Shown here: one piece after another, positions 45,347 to 56,775 of the stretch
Layout of the letters: each line of letters starts with the position of its first letter
Position numbering within the stretch: position 1 is the stretch's first letter
Source: Symsagittifera roscoffensis
Taxonomy: Eukaryota; Xenacoelomorpha; Acoela; Convolutidae
Direction of reading: 5' to 3'
DNA: 64,000 nucleotides
Assembly (NCBI RefSeq): GCF_963678635.1
Contig: NC_087070.1
Span: 4,930,539-4,994,538 of the forward strand
The notes under the pieces: model-generated
What the model was told of the DNA's origin: nothing
Database searches by the model: none
The model's input: the letters and a program-made list of their open reading frames with translations, nothing else
Position numbers and translations under genes: made by a program

Positions 45347-48300
45347 AATAGAAAAACTTAAACCCTGTAACCAAATACCACCTTTTTTGCCAAAAGGGAG
45401 GGAGTTATACTCAACATGATACTGTGATCTTCTTGTCAAAAACTAGCTTATGTAAGGGGCCATCTCTTGTTTTTTTTTCATAAATTATAGTTTATGGTTT
45501 TTATCAGCTGAACTGCTTTAATTTAATTGAAAGCTACTGATTAAAATTTATTATCTTGATGTTACCCTGCTTTGACTTAAGCCGTTACATGACCCTATAG
45601 TTAAAAAGTCTAGGTAAAGCACGTAGATTCTAGTTGTGAAAAACTTTCACTTCATAATTTATTCAACACGTCAAAATACCCTAGTTTGTTAATAAAAATA
45701 CATCTGTAGCAAACCTGAATCGCAAGGGTGAATATTTTTTATGAGAATAAAAACCAATATAACAGCTATTTAGTTCTTGATCAAAACCCTTTTTGACCCT
45801 GGCTTCGACTTATCAGAAACTTTCGAAACAAAGTTTTACAAAATTATGAAATCTTTTTAATTCTAGGAGTTTTTCTCAACAAAAACTATAGTATCTTTTG
45901 TGAATCACTTTTGTTTTTAATAAAATAGGCTAAAAGACAGGCGTTTGCGGAGGGAATTTTTTGGAAAATTTGACCAAACTTTTTTTTCAGCGCGCGCTCC
46001 CACTCTTCTTCAAAATTACTCTATAAGGTCATTTTGGCCTATAGAAAACTATTGGTTCGTTCGGCCAAAAATGTAAATCTTAAAATAGTCCTGAAAGGGG
46101 TTCGATTTTCTACGAGAAACACAACTCTTCTCTATCCACTCTTAGTTTCGTAGCTCATAGCTGATGCAACCCATCAAACTATGATGACCATACTGATCTA
46201 ATAAAACATCTTGCAAACATTGACAAAAATATTGAAATTTTTTAGGAAAAACCAACCATAAGAGCCGTTAAACTTTTTAACCGAGCGTTTATGTTAGATA
46301 TCTATGTATGGAGTGCATGAAAAAAATGTTCATCATAGAGTTCTATCTTTGCAATTAGTATAAAAAGCAGATCATACATCGCTTCAACAAGATTTGCAGA
46401 AAAACTCAATATCATAGAAATTTGAAGTTTTTCTTGTCACGCATCATTTATGTTAAAACAATTGTTTTTGGAAAAAATTGTTGCATTCAAAAAATTTTTC
46501 GCAAAATTAGTCCAGGCTGAATTTTAAATAAATTGTCCAGGCTGAGTAACGTTAATTTATTTTTTCTTTCTTTATAATTCTGACTGAGTTATGAATCAAA
46601 ATCTCATCTAAATAATTTACTTGATTATCTGTGAGTCGAGTCTTCTTTAAACAATGGGATTCGTAATATCAGAAAATCTTGGTTATCATGTTTTGGAAAA
46701 ATCACCAAAATTTATAGCAATATTTCAAAGAAAATTAAAATGTTTGATTAATGGAAAAAATGCCTGTCATACCATATTCATGTGTGGAAAATTATTTATC
46801 ATTCACTCATAGAAATTGTATGATTTGGTCAGCCACTTGGTATCTCAAAGCAAACCGGAAACGATTCCATTACAATATAAATCTTGCGAGCGCACTAGTC
46901 TACTGTCAGTCTGCTTTTTTGTTCTGAGTATTGAGCAAAAATTGGAATATTTATGCTTGGGGTGTCGTTTGCTAGACCATCTGAAATATACTGTTGCTTT
47001 GAGTTCAACTATATTTAAAAATGTTGCTTGTTATCTCTTTTTTGCAACAGTATATCATGGCTTAAAATTGGAGCGCCTTTGATGGCTATTAGATTCAAAT
47101 TGTGATAGTTAACGAGCAATTGTTGCGATTAATTGAAGCGTAACCGGCAAACTAAAAACTTTCAAGATGAAATTAGGCAAGAAACTTGCTATTAAAGCTA
47201 CGCTAGAAGAACAATGTACCACTTGATAGTTTTCTTATCTAGTGGTGGAAAAAAATCTAGTGAAAGAAAAATTGTCTCATTTTTGAAAACTATATCAGAT
47301 TTTTTTGAACCAAAAAGCTTGTGATCGATAGAATAGAATAGTCGGATTTTTCAAGAACTTAAGTTTTCAAGATTATGAGATAAAATTACAGCTTATGATT
47401 AAACTAGAACTCTATAACAACCCAAAGGAGCAAAGCAAAGGCAAGTATAAAAGACAAATCACTCTTACACTGGACATACTGATTCGAATAAGGACATACT
47501 AAGCATACAAAGTAGGCATTTCTCTCTCGTTTTTTTTTGATAAGTATATAATTTTAAACAAATCAAAACTATTTAGCAAAAGAAAGTTCTCCAGCTGTGC
47601 TTCAAAATCGGGCCACCTCATCTTTCAAAATTTCTTTCCATGAAGCAAACTTGTACACTCCAGTTTTTTGCAGCTTCATATGGCCAACATTTATCTGTTT
47701 TATTATGCTCAAAAAATTCTACTACACAAGGTTGGAAGAAAACTACGGATTTCATTTACAAGAACGCTAGATAAATGACAATTTAAGTTGTTAAATATAT
47801 TTGCCGATAAAATTTGCAATATAGATATCAATGTATGCTGTGTGTTTGACTTCGAATAGGCCAGTGCTTTTCCGCGGAAGTTAAAGTGTATCAACGGCGA
47901 GCTGAACGGTTTGATTATGATTTCCAAATTTAATCCTGAAACTATTAACAAACAATAATACCACTATCGGAGCGAGCTCTCTACCTCGTGGTACTCTATG
48001 ATTTCCAGGAGCCCAGCAAACTTTTGAATCACAATTTTTACACAGTGTTTTGGGTCAACTAATATATTCGCAGCTATTTTACGAACGTGAATACAAAATC
48101 CGTATGAATCTAATTTCTTGAGAAATTTCTGATTTAAAACAGATTTTTAAGCTTTCAAGGTCAGGAAAAACAAGGTCAGGAAAAGGCATATAAGTTTGCT
48201 AAAAGACTTGATAATTCTTCTTCAATAAAAATGTTACTGCGCCAATCAACAAACTTTTATTGGAAGCCAAATTTACCTGATTGTTTTTTTTTCAGTATAT

Positions 48301-48941
48301 AAATAATTAGCGGACTAACGAGCCCTTCTCTCAGAAATGAATCGATATTAAAAGTTACTCATCGTCCGAAATGCAGGACTTACCAAACCAACTGGTTTGT
48401 GAGCCGAAGTTATTTTTCCTTTAAGTTTTATCTAGAAATACGCGTTTTTGATTCGTTTTGTTGTGTCGAAATTACAAAAACGGTTCGGCAAAAATCTGAA
48501 TCATCCAAATCAAAGCAAGTCTTCATTTTTTTGCGAATCTTGAGAAGATCTACGAATTGAAATATGTTCAGGCTCCCTAAGACAGTTTTTGAGTTTAAAA
48601 TTAAATGGCTTGCAGCGGTTTCGAGCAGCTGTTTGTAAAATAATGTGCATGAACGAACAGTAAAAGCACAATATTTTCGCGATATAGCATTTTCTTTAAA
48701 TTTTGTGACCAAGTAGAATCTTGCTGGTTTCTGTTGATATGTCTTCCATCATATTTAAACCCCTTGATTGTAAAAGTGTTTCTAGTTATTAAATAATAGG
48801 GAACGATAATGGTTTGCTGAGGAAATTTTTGGTCAACAACTTTCCGCTAAATATACACATCGTTAACGAAACATGTTTGAGTTTTCAGAAAAGACCGGTA
48901 CTTTGTGCCGCAAAAACCACCTGCTCTCTTTGATTGTTTAG
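45347..48941. other. gene-free A+T-rich DNA with element fragments
   Basis: 45950-46010 is a piece of the GGATCTAGG family (TTGGAAAATTTGACC ... CAGCGCGCGCTCCC). 46310-46840 has faint similarity to the 28368 TIR element at both ends (GAAAAAAATGTTCATCATAG and AATTGTATGATTTGGTC), possibly a decayed copy. Frames up to 94 codons (48428-48712 -) have no domain. Confidence 0.4.
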
Positions 48942-49012
48942 ACTTATAGGCTCAAAATTGAAATTGGATTCCACAAAACTTATAGGCTCAAAATTAAAAT
49001 TGGATTCCTCAA
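48942..49012 (+). repeat. 36-bp tandem duplication
   Basis: ACTTATAGGCTCAAAATT followed by AAATTGGATTCC occurs twice in tandem (48942-48977 and 48978 to about 49012) with a few mismatches. Confidence 0.85.
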
Positions 49013-49277
49013 TATAGCGCGCTGATTTTTAATTGAACATGAATAAATTTCAGCTGTTCAATTACGAAATTCAGCAAAAAATTTCGTAGAATTCTCTGAA
49101 CCGGCCAAAACGCGTTTGTCTCTAATATTTAAAAAAAAGGTGTATGCCTCTCTAAATCCCGCAATTTATATATTTTATATGGAATATACTAGTTTACTTG
49201 CTAAGCAAAAGTCAGATTTAAACTCTTTGTGTTTGAAATAGTTATCTGATTTTCCAAGAAAGGATCCCACACTAAAA

Positions 49278-50730
49278 CAAAACTGCTCGTATATCAGGTC
49301 AAAGACCTGAATGTTCCAACTGTCCCCTTAATTCATATCGAATAGTTTTTGGGAAAAGAACATTTTGAAAACCTATACATTTTGCACAATATCAAAATGT
49401 AAAAATTTGAGTCGTACAAAAATAATACGACCAATGTGCTAGCCTCAATTCAATTTAGAACGATTTTGTTATGCGGGATAATTCATCACGCATAAATATT
49501 TCGCGTTACGCTCTCAGCATTATTAATAAAGCGCGCATAATTTCGCGCGCATAATTTAGTCCAGAACATCGCCAATAGGAAGTTTTCAAACCCCAAAAAC
49601 TTTACAAAAAAAAATTGAAGGTAAAAAATCTTTTCGAATTTGAATTCAAGAAGTCGATAACTTCAATGGGGTATAAAAAATTTGAGTTGAAAACTATTAT
49701 TTCGATCGGCGAAAATTGACTGAAAAAAACCACACCAAGCATAAATATTCCATTATCTTCGAAAGTCGGAACAAAAAGTCTTCAGAAAAAAATGAATTTG
49801 AAAACTGAAAAAAAAGTCTTCAGAAAAATGAACACAAATATTCTAAAACCATAAAAACTCATATAAGATTCTAAATCAATTTATTTCTAATTTATTCAAA
49901 ATCAATTTTTTTCTTGGGGCATATACCTTTGTTTTTGAGAAATTTTATTTTGATTTGAATCAATGAAAATTGACTTAAATTAATTTAAATCAATGTCATT
50001 TGACTTAAATTGAATTTAATCCATCTTCTTATAAATATTTTATACAAATTGTAATTAATAATTTCAATGTATGCCTTTCAGTTAGTTTTTGTGCTAATGT
50101 TTGGTCTGAAAAAAAAGTTATAAAAAAAAGAAATTTTTTCGCAGCACTAATAATTGTTTCAATTTGAGTTCATCGATTTTTTGACGATTGTTTTGCTTAG
50201 CTGTGCAAAAAAAGTTATTGTTCCGACTTTTGTAACAAAAGTAACGGAATATTTGTGCTCGGGGTGGGTTTTTTTCTTCAGACAAACTTCGACTTTTTAA
50301 CTAGCCATTTTTGACAGAATTTTTTATATCAATCGAGAACTATTGTTCTTGAGCTTAAATTTGAAAAAATAATTCACATGTGATTCGTACAGTCATGGGG
50401 GTTTAAAGATTGCCATTTTGACCAACTTGGCACAATTAACGCGCGATATTTTCGAGCTATTATTGCGTAAGCAAGATTTAATCCGTTTCAGAAATCGTTC
50501 CAAATTGACTCAAGGAAGCTTATATGTCATAATTGATATGTTAATAGGAGCAAAATCCTTCACTTTGTACTTAATATGGCGTGTGGGGTGATGTTTTTAC
50601 AAAAAAATCTCAATTAAAAAAAAATTTAATTATATTTTATTACATTTAAATTTTTCATGTTCTTGGTGCTCTATAGACCTTAAAAGGCAGTCGGAATTTT
50701 CAAAACTTCGCCCTGATACGAGCAATCTTG
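49278..50730. mobile_element. foldback element FB-4, most complete copy
   Basis: The left end ACTGCTCGTATATCAGG (49282 on) and right end CCCTGATACGAGCAATCTTG (to 50730) are terminal inverted repeats. The arms extend inward about 490 bp (49282-49770) and 510 bp (50218-50730), with matching landmarks TTCCAACTGTC/GGCAGTCGGAA, TTCAAACCCC/GGGGGTTTAAA, GAGCATAAATATTCC-type sequence and the inner edge AAAGTCGGAACA / TTGTTCCGACTTT. The spacer (49771-50217) contains repeated AAATTGACTTAAATTAAT motifs. It has no ORF worth calling. Confidence 0.85.
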
Positions 50731-51332
50731 TTATCCTTAAAGTTAATTGAAGAAGGCTCACTTAAAATTTTTTATTATCACCGAAAAACCCTTAGATGTA
50801 AGACTTGTCTAGGGATCACTTGAAACTATTAGTTTGCATTGAATAAACTTTCCTCAAAATGCTTCATAACACTGCTACACTGATGGGAATAAATTTTTTG
50901 ATTCCTTTTTTTTTCGCAAAATCGGGAGCCAAGTTAACAAGAGATTTATTGAGAAAATTGCCTGAGGCTACAAAAATGATCTTTCTGAAACTCCAAATTT
51001 TGACTTTAATTGATTTTGATGAAAATTGGATGGAATTAAATAGCTACCTAAATCCATTCAAATTCAAACCTTTTTTATATTCTTAAGACACCTGATTTGA
51101 TTGGAATTTATTTGGACGATTTAATTTAAATCGTTTCATAAAGCTTGCCAGCTCCAAAAATTTCCATGGTTATTCGAGTTGGGTTAGAGTTAAATTTTAG
51201 ATGAGTCTATTGGGCTACTGTGGTACAAAAAAAACGTTTCATATTTAGGATATGAAAGCTTCATTATGATATGAAGTATGTTTAAATAACATTTTCATCA
51301 ACTCGAGTTTTAGCTGTTAAATCTCTGTGCAG
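50731..51332. other. stretch upstream of the three-exon gene
   Basis: No clear TATA box or other promoter element could be fixed. ATCTCTGTGCAG at 51321-51332 is acceptable as a 3' splice site, so an upstream non-coding exon is possible. The 75-codon frame 50859-51086 (+) has no recognisable domain. Confidence 0.35.
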
Positions 51333-51371
51333 AGTACAAAGTGATTATCTGGGATTATCAATGATAGAGAG

Positions 51372-54020
51372 ATGGAGTCTCTAATGGATGATTTAATGAA
51401 CAACTCTCCCGCCCAGAGACAGAAGGTGGGCAAGAGGAACTCCATGGGGGGACCTGCCTCCTCTTCTCATTCAGGTCACAGAAGGCCAAGGTCAGTCAAG
51501 TTCAAACAATCACCTATTTAAATTATGATGGTCTAAATTTATAAAACAGTTCTGTTTTTCAGCATCCATTTAAAACATAGCCTAAGAAAACGACGGAGAA
51601 AAACATGCCATTGTTGTAATACAAATGATTTCTTTTCGGAAAAAAAACACAAATATACTTCCAATTTTTGAATGACATTTTGCTTTAAGAAGACGGTGAT
51701 AATGTGAGAACATTGTCCAATGTATCTCACTTGATGTAAATTTTCCGTGTTAAATCTGGCCATACTATGTTCATATTTATGTATGCCTTATCAACCATCA
51801 AGTCGGGAGCAGATCTAGAATTTTTGCGAGAGTAAAAAATGATAAAATATCTTACTTAATAATAATAAAAAACAATCATAATAAAATGAAATAACTTTCA
51901 ACTTGTAAAAAAACTAAGTGTCTTTTGTTGTTTTTCAGTCTCCTGTCAACAATGAAAGTGTATAAAGGAGCGGATGAACAAAAGACTAATCAACACAAAC
52001 CACTTCAGGCAAGGTTAGAAATCATTACTTAAGCCTCATTCATCTCAAACCAGAGGCCGATCTAGGATTTTCTGGAGGGGGGGGGGGCGGATTTTCAAAA
52101 AATTTTCGAAAAGTTTGACCTTTTTTATAGGTCGACCAAATTGATTTTCCGAGCTCTCCTAAACCAGCCCCCCCCCCCGCCCCTGTCTCAAACGGAATCG
52201 AAACATATATCTATTTAATATGCATTTTTTCAAATAAAAATATAAACAAAAGACGGACAAAATCAAATTTTTATTTGAAAAAATGCAGCCAGTTAAAGCC
52301 CTTACAAACTTTCTGAGAAACTTCTTAACCTTGTCGCTCCCAGGCGCGAATCTTAGGTTTTCTCGAGGGACAGATTTTCAAAATATCTATTTTTAGGTCG
52401 ACCCAATTTTCTTTTCGAGATTTATCTCAAATCAATAATGAATTTTTTCAGCAAAAGATTGAGACCCGAAGGCAAATTTTTGAAAAATATAGAAAGTGCT
52501 ATAGAGAAAAATATTGAAAGAAATAGATCAAAAGTGCTCTTTAGTTCGACCGAATTCCGCACGCTTTGACCCCTCAAAGTTAATATGATATTTTTGCGCA
52601 CTTCGAAAATCTTTCGGCTCGATTGGCAGAAATCAGATCTCGTAAAGTGGTACCAAAGTAGAGACCCATTCATTGATGAAAAAAAGGTCGAATCAATGAG
52701 GGGGGAGGGGCTGTTAGTGGCGTCAGTTTTCCTTACTCCGTTCCTTGATTATATATGCTGTTGTGAAATAGCGGAGATGTTCGACTCCCAATCGTTAGGT
52801 CATTTGTTCGATTCTCACTCGAGTTTCTTGAATATTTGACAACGCAAAATTAGTCATAGAATAGCATGCATTTTTTAACCAGGTTCTCCCTAAATAAATG
52901 CACAGATCATTTTTTGGTCCTTTTCTTTTGCTTTCTCTTGCAGATAAATTGTGGTGGTTTTTTATTTTCGTCGTTTCGAAGTGGGAAATAATCTTTCTTT
53001 CAAGTGTGGTTTAGTTTTTTTTGGCTCTGAACATGAACAAGGAAGGAACGTTGCCTTTAGTTTTCGTTCGTTCTATTGGTCTAGTTCTGTAATGCTCAGC
53101 AACCGCCAGTTGTTTTTTTTTCGTACGCAAAATCAGGTACCTCAATAAATTTACTATAGATGGGGCTGAGTCAATGAAGATGGAGCTTACAGTTTTGATT
53201 CAATTGATACTTATATAATTGAAAAATAGTTATCTTCCAGAGGAGCAAAACCGTTTTGAAAGTTTATTTTTCAGTCTAATTTGGAGCAAGTAAAAGCGAA
53301 CGAATACGGTGCAAAGCATTAAAAAAAGATATGAAATTCTAGGTTCTTAGTTTTGAAAGAAGGCCATCAATATTGTACCCAGAAATTTTCGGCTCCTCTT
53401 TGCATAGTAGGCACAAAAAACGCATAACAACAAGAAACAATTGCAAGGGTTGTAACTTCTGTTTGTATTTTGTATTAAAGTTTGCCTTTAGTGATCATTA
53501 AATCATAGCTATAAAACAAATATCAGTGTTGGAAAAAAACACTAACGCAAAGTTTTTTGCTGGGTCAAAGTTTTCAGTACCTAGACCAAGCATTAAAATG
53601 GTATTATTTGATGACTTAATTTCGACAAAGTTTATCTGAAACATCGCTGTCTATTCTTGCAAGTGTATGGGATTTTATTTCAGCAAGTCATCAATTGTCA
53701 GCCCCAGCATATATGTGCAGGAGACCACAGTTTTGGACGAGAAACAACCGATGGTTCTTCTCCAAGCAGCATCCTCGTCAGCAGAGAACCCGGCGGGGGG
53801 CAACCGATTCAGATCCAGCTCTTTTTCTCGACACAACAATGACGCATCCCTTCTCAAGCCAGTTTCTGAATCGGACGATCTGCACAAAAGTAGTTTGAAG
53901 TGTCCCTCCGCGGCACTCAACCCGAAGTCCAAATCGGGCCCGAGGCGAAACAGTTTCTGCGTGTCGATGGAAGTGAAACAAAAGCAAACCTCTCTCAAAA
54001 CGTTGGGGCTTTTTAAATGA
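51372..54020 (+). CDS. three-exon gene for a 176-residue Ser/Lys/Arg-rich protein, unrecognised
   Basis: Exons: 51372-51490 (119 nt), 51939-52013 (75 nt) and 53684-54020 (337 nt), summing to 531 nt. Introns are GT-AG: AAG/GTCAGT to TTTTTCAG (448 bp) and AAG/GTTAGA to TTTATTTCAG (1670 bp). Both are phase 2, and the joined frame has no internal stop. The ATG at 51372 is chosen because an in-frame TGA lies 30 bp upstream. Exons 1 and 3 are clearly richer in G+C than their surroundings. The product starts MESLMDDLMNN, lacks signal peptide and membrane segments, looks disordered, and carries basophilic kinase motifs GKRNS (residues 20-24), RRPS (37-40, across the first junction), FRSSSFS and PRRNSF near the end; it ends LKTLGLFK. 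No family recognised. A further exon inside intron 2 or an alternative form is possible. The pieces are strongly supported, the exact joining less so. Confidence 0.72.
51491..51938 (+). other. intron 1 of the three-exon gene
   Basis: The donor is GTCAGT and the acceptor is TCTTTTGTTGTTTTTCAG. It contains a short relic of a GGATCTAGG-family element (GGGAGCAGATCTAGAATTTTT at about 51805). A 74-codon antisense frame (51539-51763) has no recognisable domain. Confidence 0.7.
52054..52187 (+). mobile_element. GGATCTAGG-family element in intron 2
   Basis: GCCGATCTAGGATTTTCT is followed by a long G run, a GGTCGACC box, CCGAGCTCTCC and a long C run. It has an internal deletion compared with the 22847 copy. 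The G and C runs, about 60 bp apart, are complementary and could pair. Confidence 0.75.
52343..52760 (+). mobile_element. diverged GGATCTAGG-family relic in intron 2
   Basis: It begins GGCGCGAATCTTAGGTTTTCTCGAGGG and runs through AGGTCGACCC to GAGGGGGGAGGGG near 52700. The later part, with CAGAAATCAGATCTCGTAAAG, resembles 55905-55985. Exact limits are unclear. Confidence 0.5.
52762..52830 (+). tRNA. tRNA-like pseudogene or tRNA-derived relic
   Basis: TAGCGGAGATG (52769-52779) fits a pol III A box and TGTTCGATTCT (52805-52815) fits a B box, at tRNA spacing. Between them CGA-CTCCCAA-TCG would form an anticodon stem-loop with anticodon CCC, but the outer stem pairs, T stem and acceptor stem do not close. 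It is therefore a decayed tRNA or SINE head and not a working tRNA. Confidence 0.35.
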
Positions 54021-54043
54021 TTAAACAACTTAATTGAATGACA

Positions 54044-54049
54044 AATAAA
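54044..54049 (+). promoter_or_regulatory. polyadenylation signal AATAAA
   Basis: AATAAA lies 23 nt after the TGA of the three-exon gene, so the last exon would have a very short 3' UTR. The site supports 53684-54020 as the true 3'-terminal coding exon. Confidence 0.65.
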
Positions 54050-55123
54050 AAATTGATGTTACATTTATGAAAAATTCAGGCGTTGAATCCAGCATCAATC
54101 AATAAATCCATTAAAAAAATACTAAAATGTTTTTTCTACAATCCAGAATGTTTCGGTGTCTTCAATCATGAAGCCTTAAAAAATATACAGTGAATATTTT
54201 TGCAGAAATAATTATAGAAGATTTGTCGCCTGAATTTTAAGAAATATTTCATTTCATCCAATGTTAATAATTATCTAATAATTAATAACAAGATCGACAA
54301 ATTGAAAAAAAAATGAATCGTTAAAACTGACAAATGCGCAGTAGCGGATTTAGGATGAGTTATTAAATTAAATTTTCGACCGAAAACGCATTACAACTTC
54401 AAAACTTCCCAAAGTTCAGACAGTATTGTTGGGCAAAACATAATATTGAAAAGATTTTTTTTCAATAAAAGCTGATACAACACACTTCTTAATAGTAGCG
54501 AAAAGGTTGACAAAAAATTGCAAATATCTATCGATCACAGCAGAAGTCGTTAGTCCTAGATCCGCGTCTCATGAATTATTATAGTTAGTTATTCATTTGT
54601 GTTAGTGTAATTGTATTGAAATATTGGTGGTGATAAACCGTGAATGTCGTGAAATCAAAATCTTCCTGTGTAGCAAACAAATATGTGTTCAAATATAGTT
54701 TGATTTTTAGTTGGTGTTAGTAGCTATTTGTAGAAAGAAATTAAGCAACCTTTAACGTTTTTTTGTTTTCATATGTGTGTTTCAGAACAAATTATTCGCA
54801 ACAGGGTCGAATAGCGCTGCTATGTACAAAAGTTGCAGACTGCTACGCCAAATATTTCTTTCGACGTTTTTTTAGTTTTTAGAAAAAGCCTTGAATTCAA
54901 CAATTTAATGTCTATTGAAATTAAAAGCTTTTAACTAAAAAAATTGACGAAACTTAAAAAAAGCAAAATGAAAATATAATTTTCGAATCATAACAGGCGC
55001 GGATCTAAGGTTTTCTTGAGGCTGGCTGATTTTCAAATCAATGTTTGAAACTGGAAAATTTCTGTGGATAGAGTAAATCAATTTTTTTTGCGAGCTATAA
55101 GAAAACTCTACAATGACTTTCAT
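54050..55123. other. intergenic DNA with repeat scraps
   Basis: GGATCTAGG-type scraps occur at 54345, 54556 and 54998-55040. At 54785 a good acceptor (TTTTTTGTTTTCATATGTGTGTTTCAG in outline) precedes about 85 bp that are open in two frames and G+C-richer. No donor or partner exon was found, so I do not call it. Confidence 0.4.
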
Positions 55124-55761
55124 TACGAGGCCAAACTGTGCACTGGATAGGCGCACAATTTTGTCTCTGTATGTTCCTGGGTTCTAGAGACAAATTTTTA
55201 AACATGTTCCAAAAAGTAAGTGGATTCCACTGACAAATGTTTTGTGGATTCCGAGTACAAATAACTGTAACGTAAAGTATTTCGGCACATTTATTTTGTT
55301 GCGGATTTCGCAACAAGCAAATATAGCTAGTTGTTCTGGATTCAGCAACTGTATCTAGATTCCACAAAATGTAAGTGGATTGCGCAAATGTAAATGGAAT
55401 CCGTAAACATAAGTGGAATTCGCAAATAAAATGAGGATTCCACTTACAATTTGGGGATTCCACTTAAACTTTGCGGATTCTGCTTACAGTTGCGTTTTCC
55501 CCAACAGCTCAATGTAACTATACAAACGTCTTATGATTTGCTTTTGGATTCCACAAACTGTTCTGGATTCGGCAAAAACAGCTGCGTAATCCGCAAATTT
55601 GCCTATTTTTGGAGCGATTTTGAGCGGTACAATGTTTAAGTATTTGTGTGTGGATTCCAAAACAGCAAAGAAGCTCAAAGAAAAGGATTCCGCGACAAGT
55701 CTGATTGTGGCCTGTTGCGGATTCGGTTTACGATGCACAGAATGTACAGGTTGGCCTCGTA
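55124..55761. mobile_element. GAGGCCAAAC TIR element, second copy, inverted
   Basis: TACGAGGCCAA (55124-55134) and TTGGCCTCGTA (55751-55761) are perfect inverted ends. The order of landmarks is the reverse complement of 38414-38951. Its middle (55370-55489) again holds about 20-bp modules, three in direct (GTAAGTGGATTGCGCAAA type) and three in inverted orientation (GGATTCCACTTACA type), but more diverged. It contains no transposase. Confidence 0.85.
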
Positions 55762-56639
55762 AAGTTGTAGCAGATATTTTGACTTGAATGCAAAAATTCG
55801 AAAAAAAAACAGGTAAAAAAAACGACGTTTTCAGGTACATTTTGGAAAATTTTGACCAAAATTGCACTTTTGGTCCACTTTTTGTCCTCAAAATTAGTTT
55901 TTAGGTGGGTTAGCCCAAATCAGATGTCGTAACAAGTATTGTCAAAGAGAGGACAAAGCTGGAATTGCTGAGGGGGAGGGTTCTTTTTCATCCATTTCGT
56001 ACTCGAGTGTTTCAGTGTTTTTTACTACAAAAGTCAAGTACTACAAGTAGTCATCAACTATATATCATAGTGGAACTATATATTACAGTAAATTAGTTTT
56101 AGCCTTGATTCAAACAAAATTTTAAAAAAGTTTAAAAAATTTTCCCAGGGCCGAGAAAAATCGATTAGAGTTTTTGTTTTATCGTCTAATTTTGACAATA
56201 ATGCGAGCGAGAAGGCTTGTGAAAAGCTTATAATAGATAGCTTTAAACTTAACTCAAAACACTAGCCAACACTTAGCTTAATCAAGTGAAATTAAACCTC
56301 GAAAATCATGCTAGCGTCTTCTAGATATTTAAAATTTGAAGAATGAACAAAAAATTGACAGCAAAAAAATCGTTCAAGTCTGAAACTATTGCCAAATATG
56401 ACGATTTTAATTTTACTGTCAAAATGTAAGACTTTTGTTTCGGTTCTAAGCAATTTGAAAAAAAAAACAATGTAAGATAAAACTTTGCTTTTCGTTTTTT
56501 TTCAAGATTCTGGCTGGATAGAATTCTGCTAATTGCACACCAACCTTCTAGTTTTGTTATTTCAGATAAACATAAAACTGGTGAGCAGGTCACACCTTTG
56601 AGCTCAAAAACATACAAAAAGTCCTTCTGAATGTTTTTG
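55762..56639. other. gene-free DNA with a GGATCTAGG-family relic
   Basis: 55835-55985 contains TTTTGGAAAATTTTGACC, CAGATGTCGTAAC and GAGGGGGAGGG, as in other members of that family. 56321-56674 is a 117-codon minus-strand frame with a hydrophobic start and no recognisable domain. Confidence 0.4.
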
Positions 56640-56775
56640 ATTAATTGTTGAGTAATTGTGAAGAAACCGAACATTTCTTTTACTGGTTGATAGATCTAAG
56701 GATGATTTTTTTCAAAACTTCATGTTTATAAGCGTTTTAATCATTTTGAGATTGCGTTTATTCTTTTGTGAATAA
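56640..56775 (+). repeat. duplicated segment, copy 1 of 2
   Basis: GGATGATTTTTTTCAAAACTT and AAGCGTTTTAATCATTTTGAGATTGC recur at 57488-57610 with similar flanks. The two copies lie about 840 bp apart in the same orientation. Confidence 0.75.

Larger units (their letters stand above)
52014..53683 (+). other. intron 2 of the three-exon gene
   Basis: The donor is GTTAGA and the acceptor is GGATTTTATTTCAG. The intron holds two GGATCTAGG-family pieces (52054-52187, 52343 on) and a tRNA-like relic (52762-52830). A second strong acceptor, TTTCTCTTGCAG, lies at 52932-52943, but the sequence after it meets a stop at once in the phase required by exon 2, so it is not used as a coding exon in this model. 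Confidence 0.6.

Noticed and set aside
52944-53133. extra exon in intron 2 after the strong acceptor TTTCTCTTGCAG
   Set aside because: In the phase fixed by exon 2 it reaches TAA within the second codon, and no clear donor keeps a frame into exon 3.
53675-54028. 117-codon minus-strand frame opposite the last exon of the three-exon gene
   Set aside because: The plus strand has matching splice phases, a terminal stop and a polyadenylation signal. The antisense frame has none of these and is a by-product of the G+C-rich exon.
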